NCBI RefSeq assembly: GCF_024139115.2
Contig: NC_085141.1
Coordinates: forward strand, 407,923,612-407,987,611
Direction: 5' to 3'
DNA from: Armigeres subalbatus
Taxonomy: Eukaryota > Arthropoda > Insecta > Diptera > Culicidae
Length of the DNA: 64,000 nt
This document shows, piece by piece, positions 22,131 through 34,609 of the stretch. Under the pieces are notes generated by a model, which was not told the DNA's origin, ran no database searches, and worked only from the letters and a program-made list of their open reading frames with translations. Positions within the stretch are counted from its first letter, which is position 1. Each line of letters starts with the position of its first letter. Made by a program: the position numbers and the translations under genes.

Positions 22131-25100
22131 AGTTAATAAGAAACATCCATAGTAGCTTTTTCATGATGTTTTTCCAGTCTATAATGAAAATAATTGTTTT
22201 CAACCCGAGTTTCCGAGCTTTGCAATATCTGGAAATATTATATCTATACTTCAAGCAGGTAATAATACTTCAAGCATAAGCTATTTCCAATTTACAATAA
22301 AGATTGTTAACACTGAATTGCACAAATTTTTAACATATTCCATGCTTTTTTTCGCATTTATCTAATGCCTACTTTCCTCTGTCAATGCATATAATACGAA
22401 TGCTTATTACTCAACATAAAACGCGCATCAAACGTTCAATGCTTGTAAACGTACATTTTTTGAAAAAGATCACCAAAAACAGATTCAACCGATAATGGTT
22501 CAAACAAAACAAAACTCCCGTCAAAAAGCACGCATTGAATGATTTGACCACTACTTCATCATAATTAAGTCGAGGCAGCAGCGCGAGAGACGGAATATAT
22601 GCTGTGCAGTTCGTCCGCACCCGAAAAGAAGGTGATTATGAATGACGTTGAGTGGTTTGAAGATTGCCGCTCTCCCTTTGGAACAGATCGTAGGCCGTGC
22701 CACAAAAACGCATTGGTTGTCCATACGATAGCCGGCCAACTTATCCAGCATCAGTCCTTCAGTTCTTTCAGTTCTAACAGACCTAACAAGTTTTCCGCTC
22801 GCCTCTTGTCCTGTTATTTATGGTTATTGCCAAAAATTATTATTCACAAAATTTGAAACATTTTCTTCGCGAAGTGCAAAGGGCTTGTGATCGAGCCCCT
22901 AATGGATCTCCGGGGGATTCCACCGTGGTTGCAGAAAAAAATGAAACATGCTGTGAGTTAATCAAAACTTTTCCCCTCGGGCCGAAGATCGGAAGATCAA
23001 GTCAGATAATCAGCAAACGGCGAACTGAAAATGAGAACGACACGATGCATTGCTGCACTCTGCTGGTCGGACGATGTGTGTTTTCGACACGACCTGTGCG
23101 TTTTCTTATAGGAAGCGGGTCGCGACCCAAACCCAAATTTCGGGAAACTGTGTGGTGCGGAGACTTGAGCGGGCACGGAAGCTACGAACTTCGAAAAGAG
23201 AGGACTTCATTAGCGACCAGCTCACGTTTGTGGGGGCACATTTCGGTTGTCCTGCGTCGCACAAGTAGCGTAATCCGACCCGTTAAAATATGATCAAGTA
23301 TATTTCATGCCACGTTTTAATCCTAATTTAATTTATTGGCTGAATGTCGAAGCCACTGCTTATGTTGCAACACCAGCAACGGGGTGCTCTAATATGAGGT
23401 TCTTGGGTCGGCGGAGAGCAGAAGTGCGCGCTGAATTTGTTGATTCCGGCAACAAACGATCATCGTCGTCGTTAATGATAAGAAGGATAAATTTTAATAT
23501 TGTTATTACGCCAGAAGCGCAAAATGCCATGATAATGTTGAACACAATAAGATGACGAAGGAAGTGCCGCACAGAAAAATAAATAAAACAAGTAGTGGAA
23601 ATTCGACTGCGCGTGAAGAATGTAAATAATGAAACGGACCTAATCATCGAAAAGTCAACAGACTTAGTATGAGTCTTACATTCGAATCAATATTGATTGT
23701 AACATTATTACAAGTTTATTGAATTTTACCTTCAAATCTATGTTCCGAATAAATATAATTAATCTGAATAACTAATAAGGTCTCTGCATTCCCACTGCAT
23801 GTCGGTCCCGTTGCAGCTAAACGGACATCACAAATCCTTATCTGCCCTTGCAGCTCACAAGGCACTACGTCGGTTAAAAATATTCGGGAAGCCCTACTTG
23901 GATCGCATTTCTGGATAACGATCAGCTTGATGATGCTGATTACGGAATCTGACAAACTACCAAAAGATATGTTCTTGGAAAAATGGTTAAGAAACGCTAA
24001 TTTGCTGCGTACAGAGTGAACAGTTGAGCAACCGCAACGTAACGAAGATAATGCTCACCGATCGTAACCCTATCCTGCCCAACAGCACAGCAGCAATCAT
24101 ACTGGCGAAATTTGGGCGTTAATTTGATTTACGACCTTTTTGGCGGAGCGTAGCTCGTTGTCGCCATCGTCGTCGTTGTCATGCGATTTCCTTCCTCATT
24201 CCAGCGAGTTTCATGTGATGACACGCAGATCCCGTTGACCTCCTTGGGACGGGCTTTACGTCTTAATTCGCGGCGAAATTTATTTCGACAAATGTGTATA
24301 AATAACTCAGGTAGACAAACAGAGAAACTATACTACTAAATATGGAATAAAAATTGCGGCTTGTGAAACCATTGATTGTTCCATCTGGTGATGACGTTAT
24401 TTTTATTATAGTCACTAAATTGCTCGAATGTAACAAAACGTTTGATTCTTGTTGTGTTTCGGCTTGTACCGTCGCATATTGAATCTACAACAAAGAATTA
24501 TGACTACCAAAAATCGAAGTGTATCCATTGGTTAAAAAAGTTAATGTTACCTTATTATATGTAAAATCCGAGAAACCACAACGACGCGCTAATTTGCAAC
24601 ACAAATTCCTCCTTCAAAGGTCACGCCTAACGCCTACATTTTAAATGTTTCATTTTAGTCAGCCTAAACGATTCCGAAGCAACTGTCGGATCTACTCGAG
24701 CATGACAGCATAGCTTTTGGATCCATAAACTGCAAAGCCCAGAATTCCTCAATAACCGCAAGCGCAATATTTCATTCTTGAACAAAACAAGAACTCTCTT
24801 CCCCGGTTTTCCGCACCATAGGCGACAGACGACACACACCACGATCGTGATCCAGCGTCATCCGCAGTGTCAATTTGAATCTCAATTTACACCTTCACCC
24901 ACCTGTACGATGACTACAACACGGCTTCCAGTTCAAGAACGTCGCCATCGTCGTCGTCAACCCACACAGCACCCATCTAAGTCAAGTACCAAGCGCCAAG
25001 TTTAGCAGCGTGAGCTATTTCTCTTCTCGTCAGGATGCTCTCTCTTTCTCGTCGACTTAGATGCTAAACGGCGGAAAATCGAGCAGTTTGGTTGTTTGAG

Positions 25101-25386
25101 GAGAACTTAGAATTGAGTTCAGTCTGTATGGCAAAATGTAAATACTAGAAGTTGCAACTGTAAAAGTAGTTATAGAATACAAGCAAAATACAGTCGAATG
25201 TTTCTATAGGTATTACTCAGAGTTGGCGTGTTACGTATTGAATACATTAATTGGGAATACGTGACGAACGAGATATTCAATCTGTGAGACAGCTTGTCGA
25301 GCTTGGGTCAAAAAGATGTATTTATTTTAAACGATCAATGGCCAATTTCTTCACCTCCGCTTAACTCTTAAGCGGTGCTTACCCAT
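22131..25386. other. Single-copy-looking DNA, about 3.2 kb, no confident gene
   Basis: This is one of the few stretches without obvious repeats. On the plus strand a cluster of TCAGTCCTTCAGTTCTTTCAG near 22753 resembles arthropod initiator elements, and a GTGAGT donor-like string lies at 22953. That would make a short untranslated exon possible at about 22755-22952. A TATAAATAA box is at about 24296. Frames up to 157 codons (22820-23293) have no recognisable domain. This may be intergenic, intronic or regulatory DNA of a host gene. Confidence 0.2.
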
Positions 25387-26192
25387 ACCCGATCAATAAT
25401 GCATAACAAAATTATAACAAGGAGAGTTATTTATTTCAGAAAAATATTGTAACAAAATGTGTTATAAATTTGGCTGGTTAGTTGTTAAAATAACAAAAAT
25501 TATATCAAAAATACCTCTAGCCGTAACACAATTAAAACAGAGGTTGATACCGTCATATCAACATTATAACAAACGTAATATAATTTGTCTGTACAAAAAT
25601 CTATTTTAAAGTTATTGCCTACATCACGGATAGAAATCTGGTACGCTACCACGACGGATTTCCATCCATAATGTAGGCAATTAAGGCTCAAGAAAAAATG
25701 AGCGAAGAAAAGAGCTTTCTGAATGATTTACCACCGGCGGTGTGTCGTCTATCTCTTTCCGTCTTTCGGGAAATTGTTATTGTGGTAGTGCAACACCGAG
25801 AAATAACACAACCAATGGATTTATGTAGTGGTTTGTTGCCAATTTGTGTTCCCACTTAACATTGTTCTAGCTATGTATTAATATCGAGCGGGTTCAAGTT
25901 ATACTGAAGGTGATTACCTCTGATTTTTTTCCAATATCTACAAAAAGTGTAGGCAATTTTTTTGTGAAAATATACATAACTAATGTTGTTATAATTTCGA
26001 TATGAAACAAAACTGGCCGAAGACACATTTTTATTGGCGGAGACGAGCCAGCCTCGGGCTGAAAGTCTCTTTAATAAAGACACAAAAAAAAAAAACATTT
26101 TTATCGAATTATCTAAATAAAACACACGTTGTTTTAAATATCAACAATTGATAGAATTGAGTTATAATTTTGTTATGCATTCCAGATCGGGT
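25387..26192. mobile_element. Inverted-repeat-ended element, ~806 bp
   Basis: Left end ACCCGATCAATAATGCATAA followed by CAAAATTATAAC, and the right end GTTATAATTTTGTTATGCAT then TCCAGATCGGGT, are reverse complements with two or three differences. The same AACAAAATTATAAC motif recurs inside. No transposase and no clear target duplication were found. A SINE tail at 26037-26093 is inserted near the right end. Confidence 0.55.
26037..26093 (+). mobile_element. Truncated SINE 3' end with poly(A)
   Basis: GACGAGCCAGCCTCGGGCTG, AAAGTCTCTTTAATAAAGAC and a run of A residues form a typical retroposon 3' end. Only the last ~55 bp are present. Confidence 0.45.
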
Positions 26193-26618
26193 TGGGCTCC
26201 GCCAAGGGCGCAAGGCCTAAGGGGGCGTCAAAATCATAAATGTCGCTATGGTAAATGATCACAAAATATTCTCAAACTCACTGGTTCAAAGTGATTCAGA
26301 TTCAAGTGATCAGACTATTTCCTGGGTAATAAACGATTACGCAATCAACTGTTCGACTAGTATCCGAAGAGCCCTTTTCCGTTAATAACTAATACAGGTA
26401 TCAGAACGTCGGCTCAGGGAGCACGTTTCCCTCAGTTAAGGAGATTTGTGCCATCGCCTCAACTACTGTCTGTTACATAATTCATTTGACGGATTTGGAA
26501 AAGAAGAAAAATGATAGAAGAAGAAATTAAAAATGGCAAGGAGTACGGAACAGGCTTCTGGGGAGGAAGCCCTAGAAGGGGAATTTTCAATACGCGAAAG
26601 GCAAAACACAGAGTAGGC

Positions 26619-26920
26619 TAGGTGTACCAGTTGTGGCTATAGCACCAGTTGTCGCACTAGTGCTTTATATGCCAAATGACCAATCAAATCACCGCAAACC
26701 AAGTTCATATCGATAAAGCATATTCATATGACACGATAACACCTTTGACTTCCTCCAAAATAAGCAAAGCATAATTGTAAAAATTGATTTTGCTCAATTT
26801 TTAACGTCCTTTGCACTTTGTGGCACTAGTGGTCCCAATTTGGCCAGTCCCATAAGAAAACAATGGGATTTGCCAAATAAGGAACCAAAATTAAGAATAG
26901 TGCCACAACTGGTGCATGCG
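26619..26920. mobile_element. Probable MITE with ACCAGTTGTGGC ends
   Basis: GTGTACCAGTTGTGGC at the left and GCCACAACTGGTGCAT at the right are inverted repeats, and CACTAGTG-type motifs recur inside. About 300 bp and no frame. Exact ends and target duplication are uncertain. Confidence 0.45.
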
Positions 26921-26985
26921 TTCCTATTATGGATTAATTAAATTTGAGGATAATAACAAATTTTATTGTGGTTTTCATAGCTGTT

Positions 26986-27016
26986 CTAAGGAGCAGGAAA
27001 TAAAACCTTTCGTTTG
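26986..27016 (+). repeat. 31-bp direct repeat, copy 1
   Basis: TCTAAGGAGCAGGAA and TAAAACCTTTCGTTTG recur at 28831-28862 with one mismatch. The two copies bracket a 1.8-kb block containing a dispersed repeat and a long-inverted-repeat element. Just after this copy, GCTTAGC pentamer repeats run to about 27042. Confidence 0.6.
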
Positions 27017-27045
27017 CTTAGCTTTAGCTTAGCTTAGCTTAGACT

Positions 27046-27375
27046 GACTGTACATATCAATGGTTGCTACTCCGTGATTGATTAGAACTGGTGCAAATTG
27101 CACTACGATCCAAGTGAATAGTGGTTGGTGTTTACCATCTATTCTCGAAGTGCACGTTTCAGTAGCTCTCAAATGTTGATCAATAACGGCGCCGGCCAAG
27201 TCCTTACAGTCAGTTGGGGAAGGGAGGGAATGTTAGTGTGTGGTTATTGTTGCTACTAGAGACTGAGAATACCTCTGCATCTCCACAATTACCACGGGAA
27301 GGAAGTTGTGTTAGTTGGGTGGGTTAATCAGTAACATAGATCGGGATTCACCATGGAAAGTGATGTGACTATGCA
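27046..27375 (+). repeat. Dispersed repeat, copy B (uninterrupted)
   Basis: Matches 845-1063 plus 1733-1831. This copy lacks the 665-bp insertion and so shows the pre-insertion arrangement at GAATACCTCTGCATCTCCAC. Confidence 0.6.
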
Positions 27376-27886
27376 ACTTCTATACTACAGTATTAGCATT
27401 TCCTTGATTTGTTCAATTGTTTATCCTTCGCGAGAATAAACAATCAATCGCTCAAAATGAGCGATTGTTCGTTTGAACTTCGGATGAGGCACCCGCGGCA
27501 TCATTTCTTCAACGCAAGAAAAGTAAAAAAGAAACGGGATTTAAATTGAAAATAAAGTAATAATCACGGCTGTTCAACCAAATTGATAGTAATCGGAAAG
27601 CTAATTATGTTATCTCTATTTGACGTTAAATAAGAATGTTCAGCCAGACATATTTTGTTAATTTACGTTTATTTTACATGTCGATTATTTTGAATTACTT
27701 TCGCGCATGTGTTTGTCGCTTGCCGTGACCAGTATACCGTAATCAGGATCTCACTGGTATTAATCCTGATGGGCTTGTGCGCTTTGAGCGGCACACGGTC
27801 GCTTTTCAGTCAATATAAAGTCGTACATGATGCAATGCACGATGCTAAATTGGAGACGATATAGATACACGATATACATACATTAA

Positions 27887-28589
27887 GGTGGCTCAAAAAA
27901 CACTTTTTCAAATTTTTTGATGGGCCGCCCTCTTATTCGGCTCTATTTGATGCCCTGATGCTCTGGACAAAATTTTAGCCTAATCGGTCAACGTTTGGGC
28001 AGTGCTAAACTCGTTGGAAGTTTATATGGAAAAATGTATGCAGAAACATCCAAAAACAGTAATTTGCAGCTGGACGGCACAATTTAAGATCTAGAACCAT
28101 GATACTCATTCAGTTCTTGTAAAATAAAATACAGAATGTTATGCTGAAAACCGCGAGAAGATTAGAGTTTATTAGGCAAAGATATTAGCATTTTACTGGA
28201 ATGTTATAGGGGTGAATTTATTTCTTTTCAAAGGTAAAAGAAACGAAATTTGCTCAAACCCCACTGCAGAGAAATGCTAATAACTTAGCCAGGCAAACTC
28301 GAATCTTCTCGCGGTTTTCTACATAACATTCTGTATTAAATTCTCCAAGATCTGAATGAGTATCATAGTTCTTCATCGTAAGTTGTGTAGTCCAGCTGCA
28401 ATTTACTGTTTTTGGATGTTTCTGCATACATTTTTCCATATAAACTCCAACGAGTTTAGCACTGCCCAAACATTGGCCGATTTGGCTGAAATTTTGTCCA
28501 GAGCATCAGGGCATCAAATAGAACCAAATAAGAGGGCGGCCCATCAAAAAAATTGAAAAAAGTTTTTCCCATACTAATTTGAGCCACCC
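27887..28589. mobile_element. 703-bp long-inverted-repeat element with TAA target duplication
   Basis: Ends GGTGGCTCAAA and TTTGAGCCACCC are reverse complements, with TAA on both outer sides (27884-27886, 28590-28592), the usual PIF/Harbinger-type duplication. The arms pair for several hundred bases (for example GGGCCGCCCTCTTAT with ATAAGAGGGCGGCCC, and CATCCAAAAACAGTAATTTG with its complement near 28395-28425). No transposase is present. Confidence 0.75.
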
Positions 28590-28592
28590 TAA

Positions 28593-29230
28593 CATACATG
28601 TTGTATGGGGAAGCACCTATATCGCCTCCACTTCAACAACCCACACGACACCATATACTTCCATGTGTTGACTGGGTTTGACAGGGCCTGCCTATAGACA
28701 CATGCAGCTTTTTGCAGAGGTTCAACAGAGCCCACTGTAAAACCCCACCACATCCTAGACAGGCCCCCTAACTCGCAGTGGCCATGGGGAGGGGTCGTCA
28801 TGCCCTTGGACATAGTCCCTGCTGCCCCTATCTAAGGAGCAGGAAGTAAAACCTTTCGTTTGATATATAAAGTCCACCTACATACCTTTAACTTTTTTTT
28901 TTAATAGTTGTTCTTATGTATGGCGACAATTGGTACACCGACCCTAGACCATATAAAACGTATACACTGAAGTAGTTTTAGGGATTTTGTGCGAATTTGA
29001 AAAAAAAATTAAAAAACTATTCGAGGTCCGAAAACGATCGTATTTGATCCAGTGACATTTCCGATACTATTAAGTTTTTTGTTAGTCTAGGTCTGATAGC
29101 GCTCCAATCGGGGTTTCTACGAAAGGCCAGCCGGGTGGCATCCCTATCTCACACAATAAGTTTGTTTTAAAGCCAACATTGCGCGGCCGTATCCCACTGA
29201 CAGTTCTGTATCCTAATGAGAATCAAATGT
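28593..29230. other. Unassigned DNA
   Basis: Contains the second 31-bp direct repeat (28831-28862) and otherwise nothing recognisable. Confidence 0.3.
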
Positions 29231-29354
29231 GATGCGTGCTCACTGCTGAAAAAAATCACAAAAATAATAAACAAACCTAATTCCTGTCCATTGCTTTGTT
29301 TATGGTAGGATGGAAATAGGAGCTATGAGATGAAGTGGCGAACCGTTCCCCTAC
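29231..29354 (-). repeat. Inverted copy of the dispersed repeat at 1971-2100
   Basis: CACTGCTGAAAAAAATCACA through CGAACCGTTCCCCTAC is the reverse complement of the earlier copy. Confidence 0.6.
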
Positions 29355-29399
29355 TATCATGAATTTTACACTGAGATGTTGGCTGCAAAAACATGGCGT

Positions 29400-29563
29400 C
29401 GTGCCACCCACCTGCGAAAGGCCGAATCACAAAAGGTCGAATAACGAAAGGCCGAAAGCAAAAACGGGCCGAAACCACAAAAGGCCGAATGAACTCGGCA
29501 AAGCAACAATATGGGCAACAGCGAGCGCGCGCATTGCTCTGCCGAGTTCATTCAGCCTTTTTT
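29400..29563. repeat. GGCCGAA-repeat fragment with an inverted repeat
   Basis: A short run of CGAAAGGCCGAA-like units is followed by an inverted repeat: AAAAGGCCGAATGAACTCGG at 29479 pairs with CCGAGTTCATTCAGCCTTTT at about 29542. It resembles a small relative of the fold-back element at 6.2 kb. Confidence 0.5.
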
Positions 29564-29564
29564 G

Positions 29565-30170
29565 ATTCAAATACGCAATCTTCTATTGTAACGATTATGT
29601 CGTAGCCAAGCAAATCCGTCTTCCGATTTGCCTTTTACCAACGAAAACAAGCGCGTAACACCGAAGGATAATTCGCATGTTCACGCCTCAAAAACAGCTT
29701 CCTGTCAGCCTACTGCGATTGAATTTCAAATTTCTTCTCATTAGCTTCTTAGTATGCTAGCATTTCCAATGCCAACTACGATTGAATTCCAAATTCGTTA
29801 ACATTTTTTCTATTAATGTCATTTTTAAATAATTTAGTTTATTTCATTATTTTTATCATGAAATAAGAAATACGTTCCACTTTATCCATCAATGTAACAA
29901 ACAAATGCAAATGCATTTTTCAGACTCACTTTATTCCCCACAATATTCACCGTCTCTTCTCTTTCTTTTTTTCGGTTAGAAAATTTTTTTGGAGCTTTTA
30001 ATACGAAAACGAGAATTTAATTGTATTCTTTATTTCATACCGGTGCAGTTGTTTATATATCAATAACAGCTGTGAATTTATTATCTGTGGCTCTAAAGCA
30101 TTGACGCTGTCCTTAAACTGCTCAGATAATTCTGTTTAAACTATTGATTTACTAAACCATTAACTAAACC
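29565..30170. other. Unassigned AT-rich DNA
   Basis: No gene or repeat can be supported here. Confidence 0.3.
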
Positions 30171-30172
30171 AA

Positions 30173-30805
30173 TCTAACCCAAATCCAATCCACATTCTAT
30201 ACAAATCCAATCCAATCAAAATCCCATGCAAATCCAATCAACATCCAATCCAAATCCAATCCAAATCCAATCCAAATCCAATCCAAATCCAATCCAAATC
30301 CAATCCAAATCCAATCCAATCCAAATCCAATCCAAATCTAAATCCAATCCAAATCCAATCCAAATCCAATCCAAATCCAATCCAAATCCAATCCAAATCC
30401 AATCCAAATACAATCAAAATCCAATCCAAATCCAATCCAAATCCAATCCAAATCCAATCCAAATCCAATCCAAATCCAATCCAAATCCAATCCAAATCCA
30501 ATCCAAATCCAATCAAATTCCAATCCAAATCCAATCCAAATCCAATCCAAATCCAATCCAATCCAAATCCAATCCAAATTCAATCCAAATCCAATCCAAA
30601 TTCAATCCAAATTCAATCCAAATCCAATCCAAATCCAACCCAAATCCAATCCAAATCCATTCCAAATCCAATCAAATTCCAATCCAAATCCAATCCAAAT
30701 CCAATCCAAATCCAGTCCAAATCCAATCCAAATCCAATCCAAATCCAATCCAAATCAAATCTAAATCCAATGCAAATCAAATCTAAATCCAATCTATATC
30801 CAATC
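30173..30805 (+). repeat. 11-bp satellite (CCAAATCCAAT)n
   Basis: About 56 units. Eleven is not a multiple of three and the unit has no stop on either strand in most phases, so frames of 80-186 codons with an 11-residue period (for example NPNPIQIQSKS) appear on both strands. They carry no independent evidence of coding. Confidence 0.9.
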
Positions 30806-32480
30806 CATATCCAAAAAATCTCTTTTTTTATGTAATTTAAGCATTTTCCAATTGTTTGTTTGTTATTTTTTTTGCGTGAGTTACAATATTTTTTCAGCAA
30901 TTATCATCTATCTCCGGCATCTATCCAGTTATCTGTTAAACAAAATATCTCCAATTCTATCTTTTAACATTTGTGCTAGATGCAGGTATGAGAAAAATCG
31001 GTTCATTTAGCGCTAATCTTTCACTCACATCTACACACAATCGCAAATTAGGCACTGTACACGAGCCCTTCAAAATTTTCAAATTCGATTGTCTGCCGTT
31101 TGGCTTCAGTTAGTAACGAATCATGCCAAAAAACAAACAGACAAAATTCATCACCGAATCTTTCCCACAGATAGTAAATGATGCAAAGCCGAGTATTTGG
31201 TTCGTAAACGAATGGAATCGCAATTGAGTGGTGAGTGAGGATTCGGCAGAAAGAATCAGGCCGCAAAACGAATCATTGAGTCTAAATTGAATCAATCTTC
31301 TGAGTCCAACTCAGTGTTTTCTGCTGCACTCACTACACATCGGTTCACTCTCATCTCTCGATTTCTTTTCGTACTATTTTTGGTTTCACTTCTCCCTGCT
31401 GGGGGGCACTCAGTAGGTATGAATCGTTTGTTGGTTCGCTGTTGGGTTGAGTAGCATTCGTTTTGCAATCGCGTGTTCGCTGATGGATAGGGATTTAAAA
31501 TTGGTGTGGTTCGTGTGAGTGAGTGAGTTTTCCCATAGCTGGCTAGATGACCTGCCAACTGAAGTGCGCCATATTTTATAAGATTTATAACATTTTCTTT
31601 TTTGAACATATGATACAGGTCGTAACTCATGCGTATGCGTCACACGATTTTTTCTGTCCTCTCACTGTACATAACACCTTCCACTCGTAAAATTTGAAAG
31701 CCAAGTCCTAGAACTTATTACGTAAGCCGAAGGTAACCTTATTGCTCATTCGTAGTAGAAATGCTTCACAGGAAACGTCATGATCGACACCTTCAAGCAC
31801 CACATCAGCACAAACAACACACAGTTGAAGAGTAAATCGTTATCTTCAAGAACATTATAAAGCCATAATTATTACTTGGGATGTTTCCCGTAAAGTTGAA
31901 AGACGTATTACTGCTGCGAAAATGGTTTTCTAAGATGTAAGTAACCACTTTACTGCCCATAAACACATGAATAACCCCCGCAGATATGGAGCAAATCAAA
32001 TAATGACTGTCGAGCGTGTAGCAGCAGCTTAGCTTCCGTAACATATATACAGAAATGAAATTCGCTCTACATAAAACTTTAGTTCATCCGGTAGCTATTT
32101 TCGAACATGAATCATGGAAATTATGAGAAGCTTTTGTGGTTTTCAAGCAAAATGTGATGTGTACCATAGAAACTATGAGACAGTGTATCAAGAGGAAAAT
32201 ATTATGAATCCTATAAAATATGGCAGACTGGCAAAGAACTGGCTATCTAGTACGAATGTTGGAAGAAAAAAAATGCATATACAACATTGAGCACTGAGAA
32301 CTGGATAAAGACTGGCAATTGACGATAATTGCTGGAAAAAAATTGTGATTTATGCAAAAATACAAATAAAATGCAACATGATTTTTTGGCATGAATTATC
32401 ATGTGATGTACATCAGACTGTACCATTTTGGTCCAAATTTGTCATAGTAAAGCCTATTTTTCGTCATTGCAAAAAATAGC
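30806..32480. other. Mostly single-copy-looking DNA
   Basis: 31050-31650 is slightly richer in G+C with CACTC/GAGTG-type text. Frames reach 112 codons on the minus strand without a recognisable domain. No RNA gene is seen. Confidence 0.25.
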
Positions 32481-32482
32481 GT

Positions 32483-32602
32483 GTGCAACTCTTTGCAAAA
32501 CTCGATTTTTTCAGCACTCGTAGTATGTATCCAACTCGGCAAGCCTCGTTGGATAAAGGTACAACTCGTGCTGAAAAAATCAACTTTTTGCAACTAGTTG
32601 CA
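32483..32602. repeat. Inverted repeat hairpin of ~120 bp
   Basis: TTTTTTCAGCACTCGTAGTA and ACAACTCGTGCTGAAAAAAT, TGTATCCAACTCGGC and TCGTTGGATAAAGG, and outer GTGCAACT with AGTTGCAC pair across a short loop. It is probably the core of a decayed MITE. Confidence 0.6.
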
Positions 32603-32866
32603 CAAACTACTATTTTCAAAAAATCGCCGATGAAATATTTTTAAACATCCCGTGGCTCATTTCAAATGACCTTGCCTAACTTTCTAAAGAAAAAAATCAG
32701 AGGTACATAAAACTTCGATAATAATCCACTTTTTCGCACCGTGGGAACACCGCGTTATCGTGAATTATAAAGCTCATAGCTAAAAACATAATAATTGGAA
32801 AAGTCGATTTTTCGATTTCAGAATTCGAGTTTTTCAATACTAATGATGGTGATGATTAGTTTAATA

Positions 32867-34386
32867 CAGCGGTTCTCAACCTGGGGTACACGCACCCCTG
32901 GGAGTACCTTTGCTGGCCCAAAGGGGTACCTTGGACAAAAATGCGTAATGGCGGATGTATTACAATTCCAATCAAAATTTATTGATAAACTGTAATGTTT
33001 TTAATTTCAAAACATTATCTTGTGTGCAGTGAATCGAAGCCTGCCCTCCACAACTCGCTCAGTGCATGAAGGGCTGTGGACAACAGATCAAAAGCAAAAA
33101 AAAACGTCGAATGAACAAGGCTCGAAAGCCTCCTTTCAATAGGTTTTTAAGACTCCTTTCAAGAGGTTTGGAAGCCTTCTTCCAAGAGGCTCGGGAGCCC
33201 CCTTTCAAGAGGTCCGTAAGCCTCCTTTCAAGAGGCCCGGTAGCCTCCTTTCAAGAGGCCTGGGAGCCTCTTTTCAAAAGGCCTGGAAGCCCCCTTTCAA
33301 GAGGCTCGGGAGCCTCCTTTCAAGAGCCTCGGGAGCCTCCTTTCAAGAGTCTCGGGAGCTTCCTTTCAAGAGGCTCGGGAGCCTCCTTTCAAGAGGCTCG
33401 GGAGCCTCCTTTCAAGAGGCTCGGGAGCCTCCTTTCAAGAGGCTCGGGAGCCTCCTTTCAAGTGGCTCGGGAGCCTCCTTTCAAGAGGCTCGGGAGCCTC
33501 CTTTCAAAATGCTCGGGAGCCTCCTTTCAAGAGGCCCGGAAGCCTCCTTTCAAGAGGTCCGGAAGCCTTCTTTCAAGAGGCCCGAGAGCCTCCTTTCAAG
33601 AGGCCCGGAAGCCTCCTTTCAAAAGGCCCGGAAGACTCCTTGCAAGAGGCCCGGAAGCCTCCTTTCAAGAGGCCCGGAGGCCTCCTTTCAAGAGGCCCGG
33701 AGGCCTCCTTTCAAGAGGCCCGGAGGCCTCCTTTCAAGAGGCCCGGAGGCCTCCTTTCAAGAGGCCCGGAGGCCTCCTTTCAAGAGGCCCGGAAGCCTCC
33801 TTTCAAGAGGCCCGGAAGCCTCCTTTCTAGAGGCCAGAAAGCCTCCTTTCAAGATGCCCAGAAACCTCCTTTCAAGAGGCCTGGAAGCCTCCTTTCAAGA
33901 GGACCGAAAGCCTCCTTTCAAGAGGACCGAAAGCCTCCTTTCAAGAGGCTCAGAAGCCTCATTTCAAGGGGCTCAAGTGATTCGGAAGCGCCCCTTTCAC
34001 GAGGCTCGAAAGACTTCTTTCAAGAGGCTCGGAAGCCTCTCTTCAAATGGCTCGGATTTTTTCTTACAAGAGGCTTTGAAGTCACATATCAAGATGCTCA
34101 GAGGCCTTCTTTTAAGTGTCTCGAAGCCGGCATTTAAGAGAATCGGAAGCCTTCATTCAAGTGGCTCGGAAGGCTCCAGTAGTCATGAAAATTCTGTAGG
34201 AAGCTTGATATATAAACTTACGGAGCGATGAAAATTTCAGCCAACATAAATACCGTTAGGTTTCAGGTCCAATTTTTCAAATATTATGAGCTACGCTTTT
34301 TTTCATTTAGAGCAAAAATAGGGGGTACCTCAATTAATGTAAAAGTTCGAAGGGGTACCTCTCAAGAAAAAGGTTGAGTACCGCTG
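32867..34386 (+). mobile_element. hAT-type non-autonomous element A carrying a 23-bp array
   Basis: The ends are CAGCGGTTCTCAACC on the left and GGTTGAGTACCGCTG on the right (one mismatch as inverted repeats). The same 8 bp, GTTTAATA, flank it on both sides (32859-32866, 34387-34394), which is the target duplication size of hAT transposons. Inside the left end GGGGTAC motifs recur, and AGGGGTACCTC lies near the right end. The interior from 33117 to 34180 is the 23-bp tandem array, and no transposase is present. Element B (34610-42439) is a second copy in the opposite orientation. The long frames (254, 240 and 165 codons) come from the array. Confidence 0.88.
33117..34180 (+). repeat. 23-bp tandem array within element A, ~46 units
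   Basis: Unit GAAGCCTCCTTTCAAGAGGC plus CCG. Early units have GGGAG or CTCGG variants, a homogeneous GGAGG block lies at 33670-33790, and the right part (33950-34180) is strongly diverged. The unit contains the interrupted palindrome GCCTC...GAGGC. Confidence 0.92.
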
Positions 34387-34609
34387 GTTTAATAGATCAG
34401 CAAAGAAAACAAGAGACCACTTAGATTACTCCGTAACTTAAAAGTGCTAACCTAATATTTATATGTATACAGTGTTCAGCTACGTTCAATGTTCATCCTT
34501 TCATTACTGCAATGAAGATTGATTTTTTATGCAATATACGGCAATATATCTGAATTCAAATTGGGCCTGTAAACATCATCATTCATCTTCGGTAGAGCAT
34601 GCGGTAGAG

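Noticed and set aside
30216..30900. Frames of up to 186 codons rich in NPIQIQSKS or WIGFGLDLD, resembling low-complexity proteins
   Set aside because: They are translations of the 11-bp CCAAATCCAAT satellite on either strand.
33066..34231. Frames of 254, 240 and 165 codons on the plus strand
   Set aside because: They are phase-shifted readings of the same 23-bp array in element A.
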